Below, piece by piece: positions 58,001-64,000 of a DNA stretch of 64,000 nucleotides. Every line of letters begins with the position of its first letter. The first letter of the stretch is position 1. Made by a program: the position numbers and the translations under genes. The notes under the pieces are model-generated. The model worked only from the letters and a program-made list of their open reading frames with translations. It was not told where the DNA came from and did no database searches. Source of the DNA: Phlebopus portentosus (taxonomy: Eukaryota; Basidiomycota; Agaricomycetes; Boletales; Boletinellaceae); NCBI GenBank assembly GCA_037892935.1, contig JAYXKI010000001.1, positions 1,364,001 to 1,428,000 on the forward strand, given 5' to 3'.

Positions 58001-61000
58001 AAGTCGCCGAATCCTTCAGATAGTTCAACGTCGACCTTATCTACGGACTATTTCTCGCGCAAACTTTCCTCATCCTCATCCTACTCGAATCTTCGATCTC
58101 CACCAGTTGTTTCCTCCAAAGCGTACCAGCTTCTGGAAAAGTACGAGCAGGTTTCTCTAAGAGATGAGGATTGTATAGCTGCTCAAAGCGCTTATGATCG
58201 TGTGAAGTGGCAACACGACGAGCAGCGGCGTGTTTGGGAATGGTATCTGAGGAAGAATAATGACGAATTCGTGGTTGACAAGTACCAGTACATCATCGTC
58301 ATTGAGTTTACTCTTCCGATCACTGAATTGGGTAACCATCGCGCATGCTTCCCACCAGAGCTGAAGCGTATGACTTTTTACGGCGACAACGATTGCACTT
58401 TGGGTCAATTTATCGACAAGGCCATCCACGACAACCTTGTACAGTTCCTCGATCCCAAAGCAATATGCTCCGGGAAAGGCTGTGATCAGCCCTTGGCACG
58501 CCATTGCAGGGCGTTTGTCCACAACGAAAGTAGATTGGTTGTCTATGTCGAGCACTGGGATGGACAGATCAAAACTCGCTTAAATGCGGTACCGTCGCCA
58601 GATCTCATCACTACGTGGAGCGCCTGCAGAGTATGTGGTTCGGCGACACCTTTCATTCCTGTATCCGAGGAAATGCAACGCTATTCTTTTGCGAAATTCC
58701 TGGAGCTTCATTTTTATCCGGCCGACGTTCAGCTAGTTCAGGGGGCGGGCTGTGTCCATAACATATACCAACATCACATTCGTTATTTCGCAATGCGAGG
58801 CATGACGGTCATGTTTCAAACGGACCCAATCACGCTGTACGAGCTTGTCTATCCACCAAGCCGTATTCACATCCGGAAGGAAACGTTGTTTCATCTGAAG
58901 AACGAGGACTACGAAACGCTCCTCCGGAAGAATGCTCAATGGTACTCGGCACTCGTCGACGATTTGAAGTTGATCAATCAGGATGCTGCAACGGGCGATG
59001 AAGAAATTGATGCCGCTTCAACGGCGAACATAAATAGATTGATTGAACGAGCCATTAATGAGCGGATTGAAATGGCGCAGCTGATCCAAGAAGTCTATAA
59101 AAACACTTCGCCTATTGATACCCTTGCATTGAATCGGGTTAGAGCTGAGACGCAAGATAAAATCGTCGCATGGGAGGCCGATTTTGACAAGCTTCCCAAG
59201 CCGAAGTTGTCCCAGCTTACGGATAAAGATCGAAGAGGAACGACTTTTGGTACTGTTCGAGCAATGTGGCCAAGACGTTACGACCTTCCTGGTGTTCTGG
59301 AGAACTTACATTTACCGCCTTCTAGCGTCTCTGAAAGCGTCTCTGAAAGCGAAGAGATGCCGGCGCCTGAGAAGAAAAGCGGATCGCAAGCCTCCATTGA
59401 ATCCACTGTCGATGCGTCTGATGCCGAATATCCCTCGAGACCGTCAGAGACTCGGGAACCTTTTACGGAAAGTTCAGCTACTGTCGAAGAAGCCTCTTTC
59501 AAGACATCTACCGAAGGTGGATCGGACAGTGACTCTACGATCGCTCCGATAACCAGGGGTCCCGAAGCAGGTCCTTTTATCGCTGAAGTTACCGACGATA
59601 TTGCGAATCAGGTATGGGAATGTTTCAATATCACAATTATCTCTTTCTAAACGACGTTTAAGCCAGGCAGTGGTAACGAGCTTGGGATAGGGCATGCACC
59701 ACCGATGTCCAAGCTTCCACGTCGCTCGGGCCAACACCCATCAGTGGCGGATTTGGTAAAAAGATACCAGGATTTTCTTCCGGCACCTGTCTCCACAGAT
59801 CTAGCGAGGTCATCTTTCCCGGCTTCTGCTCTATCCGGAATGGAGAGCGATCAAGAAACACCAACTCTTCGGCGGCCGCCACGTCCACGGGTGAAAAGCA
59901 AACCGAAAATCCTGAGCAGGAAGGAATCAGTCTCAGATTTTGAGCATAGTTATGCTGCAAATGTTGCTCCAAAATACTTGGCTCCTAGAAGAGTCACCGG
60001 GGCTCACCAGAGTAGTCGGATACCTGGACCAGCTCCTGTTGATTCACGGGACTCTTCCAGACGCACTTCTCCGGACAAGCGACCTTCATATAGTAAACGT
60101 GATTCCGACTCAACTGTGAAAGGTGGAAGAGCCTCATCTCCGCCGTCAAGAGCAGCATTGAGTGGAATACCTGGTCGAGCTACCAAATCTGCTGTTGCTG
60201 GTCGAGTTCCCAAAGATCGCTCTCAGCCAAGTCGCGTTGGGTCGATGTCTAATGTTCGGAATGCTTTCCGAAAGGCATCAAACACTAACTTTGGAGGGAA
60301 AGTGTCTAATATTGCGCGGCAGTTCGAGCGAATAAACAAGGATTTCGAGAGGACGACTAGAAGATATGCTGTAATAAGGGGCAGGCGAGCCCGACCAGTA
60401 GCTTCCTCCAAAGCGACGGTCGAGGTTTTTGACAGCGTTAGGGATGCCATAAAGGATGTATCCGATCTATCTGGGGAATCTTCAAGCGAAGCGGATGACG
60501 AAGATGACGATGAAAATGACGCGCCCATGACAAGGAAGGCATCTGGCCCGGCAAGTACGCGACTCGATTCGCGGAGCAAGGATAATCACGATGAGGAACC
60601 TCCCGATCAAGGAGCGAAATGTGACGAAACTCTTGCCGCTCATGCTGGCGAGATCCCACTATCTTCTGTTTTCTCGTCAGCGCCGTCGACAGAAGTGAAG
60701 CCGGTAGGAGCTGTCGTTGAGGCAATACCATCTCCCTTGCTTCAAGGACAACCTAACAGGACACCCTCCGAAACGCCTTCACCTTCGGATATCGAGTCTG
60801 GGCCCTCTGGAATTGACAGACCTTCTACTATCATGAAAGCTCTATCGGGTTTCTTGCCCAATCACCTTCGAGGGCACTTTGAGTTTGAAGCTGATGATCC
60901 CATGGCAGATCCGGAACACATTTTCAGAGAATCGGCAATGGTAGTAAGGACGGATGAACCAACTTCTATTATTGCTTTGGCACTCAAGTGGGTTTTTGAT

Positions 61001-62541
61001 AGCCTTGTTCTGACAATTTTGACTGACGCCTTGAAGTTCCCCTCAATACCGCGAAATGCTTGCAAAGTCAAGAGCAGAGAAACGTCTTGTCAAAGAACCC
61101 AGGGTATCTGACGGAGAAGAGGCGTTTATGCCCGATGATTGTTCTGTTACAGATGCAAATTCAACGTGGGGTGTTGTGAACGTGGATTCTGGAGATGATG
61201 CAAACCCTACTGAAGATCTGCGAGTTCCGTCTTCAAAACTCCCGTGGGCAATCTGTGCGTGACACATTGTTTCTAAATGTTCTCCGTTGACTATTTGACA
61301 GCATTTGAGAGTGGCGATTTAACCATAACATGCACAATTCTCTATCCGGAGCAATTTGATGCACTTCGCAGGACCTATGATTGCGAAAGGAGCATGATTG
61401 AGTCTCTCGCGCGCTGCGTTAAATGGAATGCAAGCGGCGGAAAATCCGGCTCCGCATTTCTTAAGACACGAGGTCCGTCCGACGTCTTGTCGAAAGTACT
61501 TATGACTAATATTTTTACACCTTAGATGACCGTTTCATCGCGAAAGAGCTTTCGAGATCGGAGCTGGAAACCATGGCTACCTTCGGCCCTGCTTACTTTG
61601 ATTATATGTCTTCGGCTGTAACAGCCGGCGTGAGTCACTCGAATGTCTCAGTGGGAGATTGTCTCGTCTAACAGTACGCAAATAGCGACCGACACTTTTG
61701 GCTAGAGTTTTCGGCTGCTACAAGCTCGTCTTTCGCAAGAAGACAGCGAATGAAAGGTCATCCCGTTCCAAGTCTACTCAGATGAATCTACTTGTCATGG
61801 AGAACCTTTTCTATGATAAGCGATTCTCAAAAGTGAGACCATACGCAACTTCATCAGCTTTTTTGCAGATTATTCACCTTTTGCTCACAGATTTATGACC
61901 TCAAAGGTTCAACGCGCAACCGGCACGTCCTTGCAACGGGGCGCGAGAACGAAGTCCTGCTGGATGAAAATCTCATGCAGAGTAAGTGTCAAGATCCTGA
62001 CAAGAATTTCGTTTATCTGATGATGGGCGCGAAGCGGCACATCTGTCGCCGTTCTATGTGCGAGAGCATGCAAAGCGGCTGTTTCGTGGCGCATTATTCA
62101 ATGATACCAAGTTCCTCGCAGACATAAATGTGATGGACTATTCCCTCGTTGCCGGCGTCGATAGCGTGAAAAACGAACTTGTGGTTGGCATTGTCGGTGC
62201 GTCATGCAGTTTTCGTCCACTCTACTAATGAAATCAAGTATGCTGACTTCCTCTAGACTACATACGGACGTACACTTGGGACAAGAAATTGGAAAGCTGG
62301 GTGAAAGAGTCAACGTTTTTGGCGGGTGCTGGGAAAGGTGAACCTACCATCATAACCCCTAAACAGTACAGGCAAAGATTTTTAAGCGCGATGGAGCGAT
62401 ATTTTCCTCTGGTACGGTGACGTACTTATGTTTGTTTGTCCAGACCTCTCACAAATTGATAAGGTCCCGGACCGATGGATGAAACAAATCGATAATGAGG
62501 ATGAGTGTAACGGGCTGCAAGATCTCTGGCCCGACTGGTAA
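55027..62541 (+). CDS. fab1: Fab1/PIKfyve phosphatidylinositol-3-phosphate 5-kinase
   Basis: Makes PI(3,5)P2 on vacuole and endosome membranes, controlling vacuole size and retrograde traffic. ATG at 55027. Domains in order: FYVE finger at about 55718-55960 ([50 protein letters not shown]) with the PI3P-binding RRKHHCR; a CCT/TCP-1-like domain in the long exon from about 56660 ([20 protein letters not shown]); the Fab1-specific region ([40 protein letters not shown]); a long disordered linker (about 59300-60950); and the C-terminal lipid kinase with [51 protein letters not shown] and [20 protein letters not shown] and DLKGSTRNR carry the catalytic and specificity residues. The last exon, after an intron at about 62411-62462, encodes [14 protein letters not shown] and ends TAA at 62539-62541. 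No DEP domain was seen. Intact. Confidence 0.92.
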
Positions 62542-62694
62542 CAATACTCACGGACTGACCTTCTATTTTATTCCTTTGGGCATTGCTATGGCTATGAATT
62601 GCTATTTTGGTTCGCATCTATGCACTTGTATAACACGCACACATTTGATGAGTTTACACTCTGTAATCTACAAATAACCTCGCTTGCGAACATG
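62542..62694. other. 153-bp spacer between converging genes
   Basis: 3' flanks of fab1 and ltv1; no feature seen. Confidence 0.4.
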
Positions 62695-64000
62695 TTATAG
62701 CTTCTTGATACCCTTAATCGAACTTGGAAGTGAGTTCAGCTGATGCCTCCTCTCTTGGGCGAATTTGGCGTGCGTCGCCTTCTTTTCAGCCCTTCGTTCT
62801 TGTCGCTCCTCTTTTGCCGCTTGTTTCCGTGCGCGTTTCTCCTCTTTTGACTCGCCTTTCCTTCGAACAGTCGTGACGCGAGCGGCTTCGATACGAGGTG
62901 CAATAAAGTCAAACGACATGTACTATGTATGGAAAATAAACACCCACGTCGGGTCTGCGGTTGTTCATGTTCATGGGACTTGTCTTGCTCCGAGGATTTT
63001 GGAATGCCTGTCCTCGGGTTGAGCTGGATCTTAGGCACCTTCGTCGTGTCCCGTGCTCGAATAAGTTTGGGGTGATTTTCCAGGTTGCTATAAGTACCTG
63101 AAGAAAGAGAAGAATCAATGTTTTTATCAGTCGCCAGCGAACCCGACAAAATTTACTGAGAATGGTTTCGCAGTCCCACTGTTCTTTCTTCTCTTCTACT
63201 ATATTCTCAAAGGCATCGTCATTACTTATACCTTCGTCTTCCCCAAGCTGGGCGTGGGCATCGTATCCGGTTTCTTTGAGAGATTGGCGGATTGTCCCGA
63301 GTTTTTCGACAACAGTTTCTCCCCGAAGAACAGGTCTCATTTTGCCACCGAGGATTTCGTAGTTGTCAAGAAAATCGTCCATAATAGCGTTGAAGTCTTC
63401 TCGCGAAGTAATTAGCTCGGGGGCTTCATCGGAGTCGTCAGAAGTCCCTTGATCCTCATCAGATTCGTACTCTTTCTCAACCTTGTGAAACAATATCAGA
63501 GAAATGCAATAAATGAGCAAGTTAGTGTGATCATGCCTTGTCGAATCGTTCATCAAGCAACGTCAAACCCTCATTACGGAACATGGAGGAGCTGCTCATA
63601 CTATAGCCCGAGGCTTCTGATGATCCCTTCCTTCGCTTTTTGCCTCCAATAACGGATATAGAGGGTAGCTGGCCAATGGTATCACCTCCCTCGGAACGTG
63701 CCAGATCATCCGATTGGGCTTGCTGCTGTTTCATTTTTGCTTCGTGTTCTTTCTTAAACCTAGCAAATCGCGCCTCCCAGCCCTCCCCCTCTTCTTCGCC
63801 AACAGGAGAAGCAGGACCTCTGCGCTCCTCTCGCCCCATCTCTTCGCCTTCATCTTTGCCTTCTTCAGTGAACTCAAAGTCAAGTTCATTGGCATCACCC
63901 TTCAGTTCACCATCTCCAACCAGTTCGGCAAAGAAGTCCTCCTCAAGCGAATCATCGACAAACGCATCGTCCTCCAGTGCTTCGAGCGTCTGGCGGAGGT
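62695..64000 (-). CDS. ltv1: Ltv1 ribosome biogenesis factor (5' end beyond right edge)
   Basis: Ltv1 accompanies pre-40S particles out of the nucleus and must leave after phosphorylation. The first coding sequence in view (from 64000 leftward) reads LRQTLEALEDDAFVDDSLEE followed by DFFAELVGDGE, the typical acidic N-terminal half. Then EARFARFKKEHEAKMKQQ, an intron around 63537-63483, EKEYESDEDQ with FNAIMDDFLDNYEILGGKMR, LIRARDTTKVPKIQLNPRTG, and the C-terminal FDFIAPRIEAARVTTVRRKG with a Lys/Arg-rich helix ending SIKGIKKL and TAA at 62697-62695. The N-terminal methionine lies outside the window. Confidence 0.85.

Overview
The window is nuclear DNA from a filamentous basidiomycete, most likely an Agaricomycete. 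Nearly every gene is cut by several introns of about 45-65 nt with GT-AG ends. The proteins recognised are ordinary fungal housekeeping families (exocyst, SNAPc, Ima1, SREBP, Nvj2, golgin, G-beta, mitochondrial ribosome, CSN2, Fab1, Ltv1), and there is a membrane-anchored heparinase-like enzyme and a P450 of the sort common in wood and litter fungi. Genes lie on both strands with short spacers and several tight divergent pairs. Gene models below were joined by hand from reading frames, splice sites and family motifs. Terminal exons and start codons are firmer than some internal junctions.

Left part (1-13.6 kb): the N-terminal part of exocyst Sec3 (minus, runs off the left edge); a SNAPc43-like snRNA transcription factor (minus) sharing a 118-bp divergent promoter with the inner nuclear membrane protein Ima1 (plus); a Ser/Thr-rich single-pass wall-sensor-like protein (minus); a type II membrane heparinase II/III-like polysaccharide lyase (minus); a TatD nuclease (minus); and a peroxisomal 3-ketoacyl-CoA thiolase (plus) whose fourth intron appears to be AT-AC rather than GT-AG.

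Middle (13.6-35.3 kb): an AT-rich island of about 1.6 kb holding a TA-flanked 543-bp inverted-repeat element; ceramide glucosyltransferase; a P450 gene with an in-frame stop and a 628-bp hAT-type element inserted exactly at a 5' splice site; an R3HCC1-like RNA-binding-fold protein; the sterol regulator Sre1/SREBP with an overlapping upstream ORF; an unrecognised small gene; Nvj2 (SMP lipid transfer, minus); and a long disordered protein with a recurring KL-x-FG motif.

Right part (35.3-64 kb): a golgin and the G-protein beta subunit (both minus); a gene-poor 5.5-kb stretch carrying two very small single-domain dsRNA-binding protein genes; mitochondrial uL1m; Rsm22 (minus) divergent from the spliceosomal pseudo-protease Sad1; a small single-pass membrane protein gene (minus) divergent from mitochondrial mL40; a possible LINE relic; CSN2; the 7.5-kb Fab1 PI3P 5-kinase gene; and the C-terminal part of Ltv1 (minus, runs off the right edge).

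The genes do not form one pathway. Several act on membranes and lipids (Sec3, thiolase, glucosylceramide synthase, SREBP, Nvj2, Fab1) and three serve the mitochondrial ribosome (uL1m, Rsm22, mL40), but nothing in the layout suggests a co-regulated cluster. The items most worth checking are the AT-AC intron in the thiolase gene, the transposon whose target-site duplication equals the first eight bases of a P450 intron, and the pair of mini-dsRBD genes.
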